From Trinickia sp. Y13 (GTDB taxonomy: Bacteria; Pseudomonadota; Gammaproteobacteria; Burkholderiales; Burkholderiaceae): 64,000 nt of DNA. Below are positions 52,403 through 62,125 of the stretch, one piece after another. The notes under the pieces are model-generated. The model did not search any database and was not told the DNA's origin. It was given only the letters and a program-made list of their open reading frames with translations. Location: assembly GCF_029522115.1 (NCBI RefSeq), contig NZ_JAKWFK010000005.1:186001-250000 (forward strand), written 5' to 3'. How positions within the stretch are numbered: the first letter of the stretch is position 1; every line of letters begins with the position of its first letter. The position numbers and the translations under genes are program-made.

Positions 52403-53227
52403 ATGCAGAGAAAAATAGAACAAAACTTAGGATTGGCGACGGACCTCTTGCTCCATGCGGAAATCGGCGTAGTGGCGCGCGAGGGGCCGTACGTCGTCAT
52501 GCGCACGCCCGAAGCGCCAGACTATTTCGCGGGTAACACGCTCGTGCTGGAGCATCGACCGTCGAACGACGAGCGCGAACGATTGGAAGCGGATTTCGGG
52601 CGATTGGTCGGCGCGCCGCCGGCGATTGCTCACCGTGGTTTCTCGTGGCCCGAGGATGCGGCGCGTCCCGCCGATTTCGACGCATACGTCGTTCACGGCT
52701 ACAGCGCATCCATGTGCAGCGTGCTCGTCGCCGAGCGTGCGGGGTTGCACCCGGCCGCGATTAACCCCGCGGTTCAGGTCCGGCTGTTCGAATCCGATCG
52801 CGACTGGGACGATTGGACGCGCATTGCGCTTGCCGAGATGCCCGATCCGGCCAGTGAAGTGTCGCGCCGGTGCGTCCAATATCAGCGCGTCGCTTATCGC
52901 CGGTTGATCGACAAGCAGTTGGGCAATTGGTGGGGCGCATTCATCGGCGGCGAGCTTGTCGGAAGCTTGGGGCTGTTTTTCTTCGGGCGCATCGGCCGCT
53001 TTCAGTCCATCGTTACGCGCGCGGACCAGCGCAATAGGGGCGTGTGCCGAACGCTCCTGACGGAAGTTGCCCAACGCGCGGCGGGCATGCGCGATCGGCT
53101 AGTGATCGTTGCCGACGAGTCGTACCACGCGTTGCGGATCTACGAAGCGCTCGGCTTCACACGGGAGGCCCGCATCGGCAGCTTGTGCCACATGCCCGCG
53201 AGCGTACCCGCTCATAGCGAAACATAG
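52403..53227 (+). CDS. GNAT family N-acetyltransferase with unusual N-terminal half
   Basis: 274 residues from the ATG at 52403. The N-terminal 125 residues (TDLLLHAEIGVVAREGPYVV, APDYFAGNTLVLEHRPSNDE) are not typical of the fold, but occur in a group of bacterial acetyltransferases. The C-terminal GNAT domain has WWGAFIGGELVGSLGLFFFG, then the acetyl-CoA pyrophosphate loop RADQRNRGVCRTLLTEV and DESYHALRIYEALGFTREA. The substrate is unknown. There is no strong ribosome-binding site. It follows ampC by 88 bp on the same strand. Confidence 0.85.
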   Translation: MQRKIEQNLGLATDLLLHAEIGVVAREGPYVVMRTPEAPDYFAGNTLVLEHRPSNDERERLEADFGRLVGAPPAIAHRGFSWPEDAARPADFDAYVVHGYSASMCSVLVAERAGLHPAAINPAVQVRLFESDRDWDDWTRIALAEMPDPASEVSRRCVQYQRVAYRRLIDKQLGNWWGAFIGGELVGSLGLFFFGRIGRFQSIVTRADQRNRGVCRTLLTEVAQRAAGMRDRLVIVADESYHALRIYEALGFTREARIGSLCHMPASVPAHSET

Positions 53228-53263
53228 CTCGTTATACTGCTGGCGCTCGCATTGGAGTTGCCT

Positions 53264-54319
53264 ATGTATTCGCCCGTCAGCGGCGGTTCAGGCGTGCCGT
53301 CTTTGGACGTCGCGCCCGAACCGCCGAGCGCCACCGTTCCCATCTCCCTGGTGAAGGCGTTCCTCGCCGGTGCAGACGCGCGCCCCGATACGATTCGTCG
53401 CTATCTGGAGGAGGCCGGCATCGCGGAGCAATTGCTGACTGAGCCCGGTGCGCGCGTGACGGAAGAGCAGTTTTCGACGCTGTACCAAGTGCTGGCGATT
53501 GCGCTCGACGACGAAATGCCGGGATTCTTCAGCCGGCCGCTGCGCAGCGGGACGCTCAAGTTCCTATGCTTGAGCCTGCTCGATGCGCGCAACCTCGAAA
53601 CGGCGCTTCATCGCTTCTCACAGTTTTTTCATATCGTTCTCGACGATTTCCGCATCGAGTCGCGGCGCGACGGGCCCATCGCACAGTTGACCTTGGCCCC
53701 GAATCCGGCGTTCGAACGGATCCGGCCGCTCGGGCACGAGTTGATGCTCAAGCTCGCGCATGGCGTCGGCTCGTGGCTCATCGGCCAGCATATTCCGCTG
53801 CTGCAAGTCGACCTCGCTTGTCCGCGCCCGCCACACGCGCTCGATCATCGTTATTTCTTTTCCGGCCCCGTGAGCTTCGATCGTCAGGCCACCTTGATGC
53901 GCTTTAGCGCAGCCTACCTCGATTTGCCGATTCGGCAGAGCAAGCGCAACTTGCGCCGGTTTCTCGCGCGCGCCCCCGGGGATTGGATTTTCGGTTCGTT
54001 CAGCGAGCAGTTGGTCAGTCACCGGGTACGCCAATATTTGGCCGCTCGCTTGCCCGATCTGCCGACGATCGAACAAGCGGCTGCCAGCCTGAATTGCTCG
54101 GTGCGCACCCTATGCCGGCGCTTGGCCGTCGAAGATACGACGTTTCAAGCCTTGAAGGACGAATTGCGGCGCGACGTCGCGATTGCGCGACTGACGGAAA
54201 CGGACGAGACGATCACCCAAATCGCTGGCGACATCGGTTTCGACGATCCAAGCGCATTTCACCGCGCGTTTCGCCACTGGACCGGCAGCACGCCGGGCAC
54301 CTATCGGCGCCGCGCGTAG
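53264..54319 (+). CDS. AraC family transcriptional regulator (OruR/arabinose-binding-like N-terminus)
   Basis: 351 residues from the ATG at 53264, with GGAG eight bases upstream. The N-terminal domain (GTLKFLCLSLLDARNLETALHRFSQFFHIVLDDFRIES) is of the type found in OruR and related regulators. The two C-terminal helix-turn-helix motifs are DLPTIEQAAASLNCSVRTLCRRLAVEDTTFQALKDELRRDVAIARL and ETITQIAGDIGFDDPSAFHRAFRHWTGSTPGTYRR. Ligand unknown. It may control the downstream acyl-CoA dehydrogenase/thiolase pair, as the genes are co-oriented, with a 223-bp gap before them. Confidence 0.92.
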   Translation: MYSPVSGGSGVPSLDVAPEPPSATVPISLVKAFLAGADARPDTIRRYLEEAGIAEQLLTEPGARVTEEQFSTLYQVLAIALDDEMPGFFSRPLRSGTLKFLCLSLLDARNLETALHRFSQFFHIVLDDFRIESRRDGPIAQLTLAPNPAFERIRPLGHELMLKLAHGVGSWLIGQHIPLLQVDLACPRPPHALDHRYFFSGPVSFDRQATLMRFSAAYLDLPIRQSKRNLRRFLARAPGDWIFGSFSEQLVSHRVRQYLAARLPDLPTIEQAAASLNCSVRTLCRRLAVEDTTFQALKDELRRDVAIARLTETDETITQIAGDIGFDDPSAFHRAFRHWTGSTPGTYRRRA

Positions 54320-54542
54320 GGCGGGTCCCGTCGAGACGCGCTTGCTGCGCCGCAGGGCTGCGGATGTGCGCGGCGAAGCGCTGACGAACGAAATCGTGGC
54401 CAGATATGTCAGTAGGCGGTCCGGTTTAGCCAGCCTGTGACGCTCGTTTGGCGGTACGATCGGGAAAATGCCATGTCAGGGTGGCCGCATTTGTCATGTC
54501 CGCCCACCTGAACGTTCCCTCTCTTCATATGGACTGTCCGTC

Positions 54543-56330
54543 ATGAGTTACGCCGCCCCGATCAAGGACATGCTGTTCGTCTTGGAAGAATTGGCCGATA
54601 TCGCCAAGATTGCCGAACTCCCCGGCTTCGAAGAAGCCAGCATCGATACCGCGCAAGCGGTGCTCGAAGAATCGGCCAAGCTATGCGGGCAAGTGCTGGC
54701 CCCGCTGAACGTCGAAGGCGACCGTAACCCGAGCACTTGGAAAGACGGCGTCGTGACGGCTTCCCCTGGTTTCAAGGAGGCGTTCCGGCAGTTTGCCGAC
54801 GGCGGCTGGCAGGGCGTGCAGCACCCGGTCGAATACGACGGGCAGGGACTGCCGAAACTGATTGCGACGCCTTGCATCGAAATGCTCAATGCGTCGAACC
54901 TGTCGTTTGCGTTGTGCCCGTTGCTGACCGACGGCGCCATCGAAGCGCTGCTGACGGCCGGCAGCGACGAGCAAAAACAACGCTATGTGCCCAAGCTGCT
55001 TTCGGGCGAGTGGACGGGCACGATGAACTTGACCGAGCCGCAGGCGGGCTCGGACCTGGCGCTCGTGCGCACGCGCGCCGAGCCGCAAAGCGATGGCACC
55101 CACCGCCTGTTCGGCACCAAGATCTTCATCACCTGGGGCGAACACGACATGGCCGAGAACATCGTCCATCTCGTGTTGGCGCGCACACCGAATGCACCGG
55201 AAGGCGTGAAGGGCATCTCGCTGTTCATCGTGCCGAAGTTCTTGATCGATGAAAACGGCGCGCTCGGCGAGCGCAACGATGTCCATTGCGTGTCGATCGA
55301 GCATAAACTCGGCATCAAGGCGAGCCCGACGGCCGTGTTGCAGTTCGGCGATCACGGCGGGGCTTTGGGCTATTTGATCGGCGAAGAAAATCGCGGGCTC
55401 GAATACATGTTCATCATGATGAACGCGGCGCGCTTCGCGGTGGGGATGCAAGGGGTCGCGGTGGCCGATCGCGCTTATCAAAAGGCCGTCGCCTACGCCA
55501 AGGAGCGTGTGCAAAGCCGGCCCGTCGATGGTTCGGCCAAGCAGGCCGTGACGATCATTCATCACCCCGACGTGCGGCGCATGCTCGCGACGATGCGCGC
55601 CTTGACGGAAGGCGCGCGCGCGCTTGCCTATGTGGCGGCCGCGCATAGCGATATCGCGCATCACGGCGTGAGTGAAGAGGAACGGGCCAAGCATCTGGCG
55701 ATCTACGAATATCTCGTGCCCATCGTCAAGGGATGGAGCACCGAGATGTCGCTGGAAGTGACGAGTCTTGGCGTGCAAGTGCACGGCGGAATGGGATTCA
55801 TCGAGGAAACGGGTGCGGCGCAATACTATCGCGACGCGCGCATCCTGCCGATCTACGAAGGCACGACCGCGATCCAAGCGAACGATCTCGTCGGCCGCAA
55901 GACGCTGCGCGATAGCGGCGCGGTGGCCCAGGGCCTGCTGCGCGAAATCGATACGACGATCGAAGCGTTGAAAGCGCATGACGCGCAACCGCTGCGCACG
56001 ATCGCGACGCAGCTCGAAGCCGGGCGGCATGCCTTGGCGCGCGTCGTGGCGTTCGTCGTCGAACACGGAAAGCGCAATCCGAATGCCGTCTTCGCGGGCA
56101 GCGTGCCTTATCTGGAGTTGGCCGGGCTCGTCCTGTCCGGGTGGCAAATGGCGCGGGCGGCGCTGATTGCGCAGGACAAACGCGACGCGGATCCTGCGTT
56201 CTATGGCGCTAAGGTCGCCACCGCGGCGTTCTTCGCCACGCATCTGCTGCCGCATGCAATGGCGCTCGAAACGTCGATCGTCGGCGCGCAGGAGGGCGAT
56301 GGGATCGGTCTGACCGCCGAACAGTTCTAA
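54543..56330 (+). CDS. Acyl-CoA dehydrogenase with C-terminal extension
   Basis: 595 residues. The long form with a C-terminal acetyl-CoA-dehydrogenase-like domain used for fatty acid oxidation in proteobacteria. It starts MSYAAPIKDMLFVLEELAD, typical of this form. FAD/substrate regions: WTGTMNLTEPQAGSDLALV near 160, TKIFITWGEHDMAENIVHLVLART, and the catalytic Glu in DARILPIYEGTTAIQANDLV near 440. Oxidises acyl-CoA to enoyl-CoA, with electrons going to ETF. It lies 81 bp upstream of bktB, so the two genes probably form a beta-oxidation unit. The start is set by family conservation as there is no strong ribosome-binding site. Confidence 0.94.
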   Translation: MSYAAPIKDMLFVLEELADIAKIAELPGFEEASIDTAQAVLEESAKLCGQVLAPLNVEGDRNPSTWKDGVVTASPGFKEAFRQFADGGWQGVQHPVEYDGQGLPKLIATPCIEMLNASNLSFALCPLLTDGAIEALLTAGSDEQKQRYVPKLLSGEWTGTMNLTEPQAGSDLALVRTRAEPQSDGTHRLFGTKIFITWGEHDMAENIVHLVLARTPNAPEGVKGISLFIVPKFLIDENGALGERNDVHCVSIEHKLGIKASPTAVLQFGDHGGALGYLIGEENRGLEYMFIMMNAARFAVGMQGVAVADRAYQKAVAYAKERVQSRPVDGSAKQAVTIIHHPDVRRMLATMRALTEGARALAYVAAAHSDIAHHGVSEEERAKHLAIYEYLVPIVKGWSTEMSLEVTSLGVQVHGGMGFIEETGAAQYYRDARILPIYEGTTAIQANDLVGRKTLRDSGAVAQGLLREIDTTIEALKAHDAQPLRTIATQLEAGRHALARVVAFVVEHGKRNPNAVFAGSVPYLELAGLVLSGWQMARAALIAQDKRDADPAFYGAKVATAAFFATHLLPHAMALETSIVGAQEGDGIGLTAEQF

Positions 56331-56411
56331 GCACGGCAACAACGGCGGGTTGCCTCTCGGCATGACGCGGCAGGCGAGCCTTCCAGCGAGACGAGACATT
56401 TAGGAGAACGT

Positions 56412-57599
56412 ATGAACAAGGAAGTGGTCGTTGTCGGCGGCGTACGCACCGCCATCGGTAAATTCGGCGGCAGTCTCAAGGATGTCTCTCCGACCGAGCT
56501 TGCGACGATCGTCGTGCGCGAAACGCTCGCGCGAGCGCACGTCGATGCTGCGCACGTCGAGCACGTCGTGTTCGGGAACGTCATCCCGACCGAGCCGAAG
56601 GACTTCTATCTTTCGCGCGTTGCCGCCATCAACGCGGGGATTCCCGAAACCACGCCGGCGTTCAACGTCAATCGCTTGTGCGGTTCCGGCCTACAGGCGA
56701 TCGTATCCGCTGCGCAGACGATTGTGCTGGGCGACGCGGAAGTCGCAATCGGCGGTGGCGCTGAAAACATGAGCCGCGCCCCGTATATCGCGAGCGACGC
56801 ACGCTTTGGCGCGCGCATGGGCGACATGCGGATGATCGATATGATGCTGGGCGCGCTGAACGATCCGTTCCATGGCGTGCCGATGGGCGTGACCGCGGAG
56901 AACGTCGCGCGCAAATTCGGGATCTCGCGCGCCGACCAAGACGCGCTCGCGCTCGAATCGCATCGGCGCGCCGAACGCGCGATCGTCGAAGGCCGGTTCG
57001 AGCGTCAGATCGTGCCGATCACGCGTCGCGTCAAAGGAAAGGATGTCGTCTTCAACACGGACGAGCACTTGCGCCTGGGTGCGACGCTGGAGGACTTCTC
57101 GCAATTGAAGCCAGTCTTCGAACGCGAGAACGGCACGGTCACCGCGGGCAATGCCTCGGGCATCAACGATGCCGCCGCGGCCGTGCTGCTGATGTCGCGC
57201 GAGGCAGCCGAGCGGCATGGCGCCAAGCCGATGGCGCGCCTCGTCGCCTACGCGCATGCCGGCGTCGATCCTTTGCACATGGGCATTGGCCCCGTGCCGG
57301 CGACGCGGCTCGCACTTCAGCGAGCCGGCCTGGCGGTGGGCGATATCGACGTGGTCGAAGCCAACGAGGCGTTCGCCGCGCAGGCGTGCGCGGTCACGCG
57401 CGAACTCGGGTTCGATCCGGCCAAGGTCAATCCGAACGGCTCAGGCATTTCGCTCGGGCATCCGATCGGCGCAACGGGGGCGTTGATCACGGTGAAGGCG
57501 ATCGACGAACTACAGCGCATCGGCGGGCGTTATGCCCTGGTGACGATGTGCATCGGCGGCGGCCAAGGCATTGCCGCTATCTTCGAGAACCTGCAATAG
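56412..57599 (+). CDS. bktB: Beta-ketothiolase BktB
   Basis: 395 residues. Thiolase that condenses acetyl-CoA with acetyl- or propionyl-CoA and supplies polyhydroxyalkanoate synthesis, or cleaves ketoacyl-CoA in beta-oxidation. Nucleophile Cys in NVNRLCGSGLQAIVSAAQ (near residue 90), the His in NPNGSGISLGHPIGATG, and the second Cys in ALVTMCIGGGQG near the C-terminus. The sequence is very close to Cupriavidus BktB along its length (HVVFGNVI, DARFGARMGDMR, ENGTVTAGNASGINDAAAAVLL). ATG with AGGAGAAC upstream. Preceded by an acyl-CoA dehydrogenase gene. Confidence 0.93.
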   Translation: MNKEVVVVGGVRTAIGKFGGSLKDVSPTELATIVVRETLARAHVDAAHVEHVVFGNVIPTEPKDFYLSRVAAINAGIPETTPAFNVNRLCGSGLQAIVSAAQTIVLGDAEVAIGGGAENMSRAPYIASDARFGARMGDMRMIDMMLGALNDPFHGVPMGVTAENVARKFGISRADQDALALESHRRAERAIVEGRFERQIVPITRRVKGKDVVFNTDEHLRLGATLEDFSQLKPVFERENGTVTAGNASGINDAAAAVLLMSREAAERHGAKPMARLVAYAHAGVDPLHMGIGPVPATRLALQRAGLAVGDIDVVEANEAFAAQACAVTRELGFDPAKVNPNGSGISLGHPIGATGALITVKAIDELQRIGGRYALVTMCIGGGQGIAAIFENLQ

Positions 57600-57635
57600 C
57601 TATAGCAAGAAGCTCGATGGCGTGAGGCCACGTTC

Positions 57636-58613
57636 CTATACGCCGCCTATCGCAAGCGGAACGGCCTCGCGCATCAACGTGATGAACCGCACCAACCGCG
57701 ATGGATAAAACTGCGCGTGCGGGTAGATGAGGTAGACGGGCAGCGCCGCCGCGCGCCATTTCGGCGCGAGATGGACGAGGCGCTGCGCGGCTAGATCGTC
57801 GGCGAGCAGCCATGCCGAACTCGCGCATGCACCGATGCCGAGCAGTGCCGCGTTGCGCAACGCATAGAGGTTGTCGGTGCTCATGCGGGGGCTGATCGTG
57901 ATGCGGCGCCTCTCGCCCGTCTCTTCATGCGTCAGGGTCAACTCGGTTCGGTAATACGTCCGCAGTGCGAGCCACGCCAGGGACATGAGTTCTTCAGGCT
58001 CCGTGGGCACGCGCCCGTTTTCGAGCAACGACGGCGATGCGGCCACGATTCTGTCTACGTTCGAGAGCCGGATCGCCACCACGGCGGGATCGCTGGGTTC
58101 GCCCACTTGGATGGCGCAATCGATGCCGTTGGCGATGAAATCCCGCACATCGTCTCGCAGCAACCACTCGACCGATACGCGCGGATGATCGTTCAAATAC
58201 GTCGCCAGCGGTTCGACCAATCTGTGTTGTCCGAACGCATGGGGCACCGCGACCCGCAGCAGTCCTTCGGGCTCCTCCTGCGCCCCGCGCACATCGGCTT
58301 CGAACGATGCCCAACTCGCCAGCAACTCTTTGGCGCGCTTGAAGCACCGTTCTCCATCTACCGTCAGCCGCATCGTATGCGTCGAGCGCTGCAGCAACCT
58401 GACGCCTAGCGACCGCTCGAGCGCCTGCAGACGGCGGCTTATTGTGGGTTGCGTTGTTCGCATCTGGGCTGCCGCAGCCGACAAATTGCCCGCCTCAACT
58501 ATACGCACGAACGTTTCCATTAGCTCGAAACGCTGGCTTGCGCCTTCGGAGAAACCTTCCGGCGTGCGAGATTGAGGGCTTGGGGTGGCGAATTGGCGGC
58601 TTTTCGTTGTCAT
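57636..58613 (-). CDS. LysR family transcriptional regulator
   Basis: 325 residues from the ATG at 58613. The HTH is in MRTTQPTISRRLQALERSLGVRLLQRST near residue 55, preceded by a 30-residue N-terminal extension with FELMETFVRIVEAGNLSAAAAQ. The substrate domain includes LRVAVPHAFGQHRLVEPLATYL, then WLLRDDVRDFIANGIDCAIQVGEP and ALRNAALLGIGACASSAWLLADDLA. It is divergent from the MFS transporter at 58716, its probable target. Co-inducer unknown. Confidence 0.93.
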   Translation of the reverse strand: MTTKSRQFATPSPQSRTPEGFSEGASQRFELMETFVRIVEAGNLSAAAAQMRTTQPTISRRLQALERSLGVRLLQRSTHTMRLTVDGERCFKRAKELLASWASFEADVRGAQEEPEGLLRVAVPHAFGQHRLVEPLATYLNDHPRVSVEWLLRDDVRDFIANGIDCAIQVGEPSDPAVVAIRLSNVDRIVAASPSLLENGRVPTEPEELMSLAWLALRTYYRTELTLTHEETGERRRITISPRMSTDNLYALRNAALLGIGACASSAWLLADDLAAQRLVHLAPKWRAAALPVYLIYPHAQFYPSRLVRFITLMREAVPLAIGGV

Positions 58614-58715
58614 ACGTGCAGCGTATAACAAATTTTCACCCCGCGGTACTACCGAGACTTGGATAGGAACGTCACACTCCGTCCATTCCTTCGACACACG
58701 AATAAGGACCTGACG

Positions 58716-59951
<1,236 letters not shown>

Positions 59952-60303
59952 GCGGGTAGGACTCGTAAAGCATGATGTCGTCCCTTGGCGAGCCGCCGCG
60001 ACGTACTAGGGCAAGAGAGGCGATTGTATGGTCGGCCACGCGAGAGCTGGCCCCGAGATTCTTGGCTGACATTCGGTCTCCTCGCAGAAAGGTGTCCTGG
60101 GTGTAGTACTTCTCGAAGCGGGACTTTGCGCGAATCCGTCGTTTGACGATGTCTGCGTCGCGCAAAAAACCAAGAATTAATTGTTGCGTGCACTCAATGC
60201 GGGGACTCAGTTGAGCCACAAAAACGACCGTGGCTCGCGCGGGAATCGATTGGATCTGGCCGTACCTCGTCGCCAGTACATGCATTAGGCGTTGTCCAAC
60301 GCG
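59952..60303. other. Intergenic region after the MFS gene, no firm gene
   Basis: No convincing coding sequence on the plus strand. On the minus strand an open frame (60285 down into the MFS gene) contains an ATG at 60072 preceded by GAGGAG, with MSAKNLGASSRVADHTIASL and DDIMLYESYPL following. It runs antisense into the end of the MFS gene. This could be a truncated gene at the edge of the element in 60-64 kb. Support is weak. Confidence 0.3.
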
Positions 60304-60462
60304 CTAGCCCTGGGTGAACACGCACTTGTCGGCTTGAGAGAACTCCATGTGACTGCTCGGCAGCTTGACTGCGACGACGGCCGACATCGCGTCGCGCGCC
60401 GTTTCATCGAGTTCCGTCGTGACGTTGAGGACCTCATCTGCGTTCGTTGTCACATTTCCCAT
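60304..60462 (-). CDS. Possible small protein, unknown
   Basis: 52 residues: MGNVTTNADEVLNVTTELDE, ARDAMSAVVAVKLPSSHMEFS and a C-terminal KCVFTQG. Its composition is protein-like, but the ribosome-binding site (GAAAGCAGAG) is weak. It would sit just upstream of the open frame at 60285. Probability of being a real gene is low to moderate. The plus strand from 60463 to 60596 shows nothing supported. Confidence 0.3.
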   Translation of the reverse strand: MGNVTTNADEVLNVTTELDETARDAMSAVVAVKLPSSHMEFSQADKCVFTQG

Positions 60463-60596
60463 ATCGCGGCTCTGCTTTCAAGTGGGAGGGGGGGCGACCG
60501 GTGAAGGGTGCCGACGACCGCCATGAGCGAGCATACGCGCTGCGCCATTCGGCTAATGGGCGATGAATCGCCGCGCGGGCGCCGTGGACCTATACC

Positions 60597-60624
60597 AATG
60601 CCGCTAAGTCTCATTAGCGGCATT
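60597..60624. repeat. Perfect palindrome with repeated core motif
   Basis: AATGCCGCTAA and TTAGCGGCATT (11-bp arms) are separated by GTCTCA. The inner 12 bases TAAGTCTCATTA (60605-60616) recur inverted at 61808-61819, just upstream of the small membrane protein gene. Two further related direct motifs, CTAATGGGC (60553-60561) and TTAATGGGC (60629-60637), flank the palindrome. Such clustering fits a recombinase or repressor binding region of the neighbouring integrase element, which is inference. Confidence 0.6.
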
Positions 60625-60859
60625 TCGCTTAATGGGCAAAATACAGGAAAATCGGTTTGAGTCTCAGTCGAGATAAGGGTTTGCACTAAGTAATGCCCGC
60701 CATGAGCCGTTCGTGAGCTATACGCAAGGCGGGCTCATTTTCGCTGCCTGCCCCGGGCGCTGCGTTCCGCACGACCGGGAACGCGAGAGCGGGGCGGCCC
60801 AGGTTTATCGGTTCCTGTTGGTCATCACGTGACTCCATCAACGTTGAAAGGAGGACGTG

Positions 60860-60940
60860 ATGTCCGCCAAGTGGTGCCGACGAGCCGTGCGGCTCGCCGT
60901 CGTGATTTTCGTGGTGCTGTGGCCCACCGTGGCCCAGTAA
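60860..60940 (+). CDS. 26-residue single-helix membrane peptide with strong ribosome-binding site
   Basis: The ATG at 60860 is preceded by AAAGGAGG with a 6-base spacer, the best Shine-Dalgarno in this part of the window. The peptide has a basic N-terminus (MSAKWCRRAVR) followed by a hydrophobic helix (LAVVIFVVLWPTVAQ). An intrinsic terminator follows 18 bases after the stop. This is the make-up of type I toxin peptides (Ibs/TisB/Ldr class) or of a leader peptide. No antisense antitoxin can be shown from sequence alone. The region 60625-60859 otherwise shows no gene. Confidence 0.55.
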   Translation: MSAKWCRRAVRLAVVIFVVLWPTVAQ

Positions 60941-60958
60941 CCGCCGACCAACCTTCAC

Positions 60959-60983
60959 CCCCGCCCTTCGAGGGCGGGGTTTT
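60959..60983 (+). terminator. Intrinsic terminator after the 26-residue peptide
   Basis: CCCCGCCC pairs with GGGCGGGG over a TTCGA loop and is followed by TTTT, a classical strong Rho-independent terminator. It separates the small-peptide gene from the HNH gene downstream. Confidence 0.85.
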
Positions 60984-61034
60984 GTCGACGGCATGCGCGG
61001 TCGACGAGCATTTCTGTATCGGGGGGGCGGGGCG

Positions 61035-61793
61035 GTGTCCAGCAAGAAGTATCGGAACAAGACCTGCGTGTACTGCGGCGAACCGGCCCGCTCGGAGACG
61101 GCCGATCACGTGATTGCGCGCGAGTTTTTCCCGCTGGACGCGCGGGCCGACTTGCCGAAGGTCCCGGCCTGTCGCGACTGCAATAATTGGAAGTCGCAGC
61201 TCGAGCACTACGTGCTGGCGGTGCTGCCGATGGGTGGGCTGCATCCGGGCGCTTCAGCGGCCATCATCGACCAGGTGGGGCCGCGGCTCGAGAAAAACGC
61301 GGCGTTGAAGCGCGCACTCTTCGTGGGCCACCGCGATCGCGCCATCATGAGCCCGGACGGGTATTGGCAAGCCGGCCTGTCTGTTCCGTTCGAGGCGGAG
61401 AAACTTGCCACCCTGGCATGCTACATCGCGCTTGGCCTTGCTTGGCACCACTGGGGCCTGCAGATCGCGCCGGCCGCGCTGGCCAATGCGCGCTCGTTCA
61501 CCACCGTCGGAACCCGGTCGTTCGAAGAGATGTTGAGCACTCTGGATGCAGCGAACCGGATTGCGCGCAACTGGGGCAATGGCGTTCTGGAATATCGCGG
61601 GCTCTATTCCCGAACCAATCCCAAGGTCACGCTCTGGCAGATGGCCTTTTTTGGCGGCGTCGAGCTGGTCGATAGCGACAAACCGGGCGAGACGAGCCGG
61701 ACCCTATTCGTGGCCACCAGTGACAACCCCGATTGGATAGCGACACGCGGCGCGCGCCGTGCGAACGATCGCGCACCGATTGGCCTCGGATGA
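61035..61793 (+). CDS. HNH endonuclease-like protein
   Basis: 252 residues if started at the GTG 61035. An ATG at 60993 in the same frame is the alternative. Zinc/HNH region: CVYCGEPARSETADHVIARE, then VPACRDCNNWKSQLEHYVL. The two CxxC pairs around the DH of ADHV fit a zinc-HNH module. The rest (GLHPGASAAIIDQVGPRLEKN, LALGLAWHHWGLQIAPAAL) is not recognised. HNH proteins of this kind occur on mobile elements as homing or restriction nucleases, or may merely bind DNA. It lies between the terminator above and a small membrane protein gene, upstream of the integrase. Confidence 0.75.
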   Translation: MSSKKYRNKTCVYCGEPARSETADHVIAREFFPLDARADLPKVPACRDCNNWKSQLEHYVLAVLPMGGLHPGASAAIIDQVGPRLEKNAALKRALFVGHRDRAIMSPDGYWQAGLSVPFEAEKLATLACYIALGLAWHHWGLQIAPAALANARSFTTVGTRSFEEMLSTLDAANRIARNWGNGVLEYRGLYSRTNPKVTLWQMAFFGGVELVDSDKPGETSRTLFVATSDNPDWIATRGARRANDRAPIGLG

Positions 61794-61829
61794 CGCGGAC
61801 GGGCGCGTAATGAGACTTAACTTCTACCG

Positions 61830-62123
61830 ATGACGACGATGACCCCCACTAAAAGCCTCGCGATCGCGCTGGCGCTCGGCGCGTTGACGGCTGGCCTGCT
61901 GGCGGCCTGGTTCTGGGAGCGCACGACGCGCGTGCGCGTCGATCTGTTCGCGAGTGACCCTTACGCAATGCCGGCGGCCGGCACCGACATTGCCGATCCC
62001 ATGTGGTGGACGGCGCAGTTTCGCGCCGAGCGAGAAATCGGCCGCCTGAACACGCTCGCGGCACGGTGGACCGCCGCAGCCGTGTTGCTCGGCACCCTGT
62101 CGTCGGTCGTCGGACTTTTCTAG
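61830..62123 (+). CDS. Small membrane protein preceding the integrase
   Basis: 97 residues with two membrane segments: SLAIALALGALTAGLLAAWFW (about 8-28) and AAAVLLGTLSSVVGLF at the C-terminus, with the intervening periplasmic or cytoplasmic part containing VRVDLFASDPYAMPAAGTD. Its start is only 10 bp after the TAAGTCTCATTA repeat. Its TAG ends three bases before the integrase ATG, so they are a probable operon. No family recognised. Confidence 0.7.
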   Translation: MTTMTPTKSLAIALALGALTAGLLAAWFWERTTRVRVDLFASDPYAMPAAGTDIADPMWWTAQFRAEREIGRLNTLAARWTAAAVLLGTLSSVVGLF

Positions 62124-62125
62124 CC

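Noticed and set aside
54681-56399. 572-codon minus-strand frame over the acyl-CoA dehydrogenase gene
   Set aside because: The plus-strand gene has full family similarity from start to end; the opposite product is low complexity.
60285-60310. Integron attC-like string around GGCGTTGTCCAACGC
   Set aside because: It has a short inverted repeat but lacks the paired R and L box layout of attC sites, and the recombinase nearby is not an IntI type.
60292-60504. 70-codon plus-strand frame
   Set aside because: No ribosome-binding site and no recognisable pattern; the opposite strand has a slightly better small frame.
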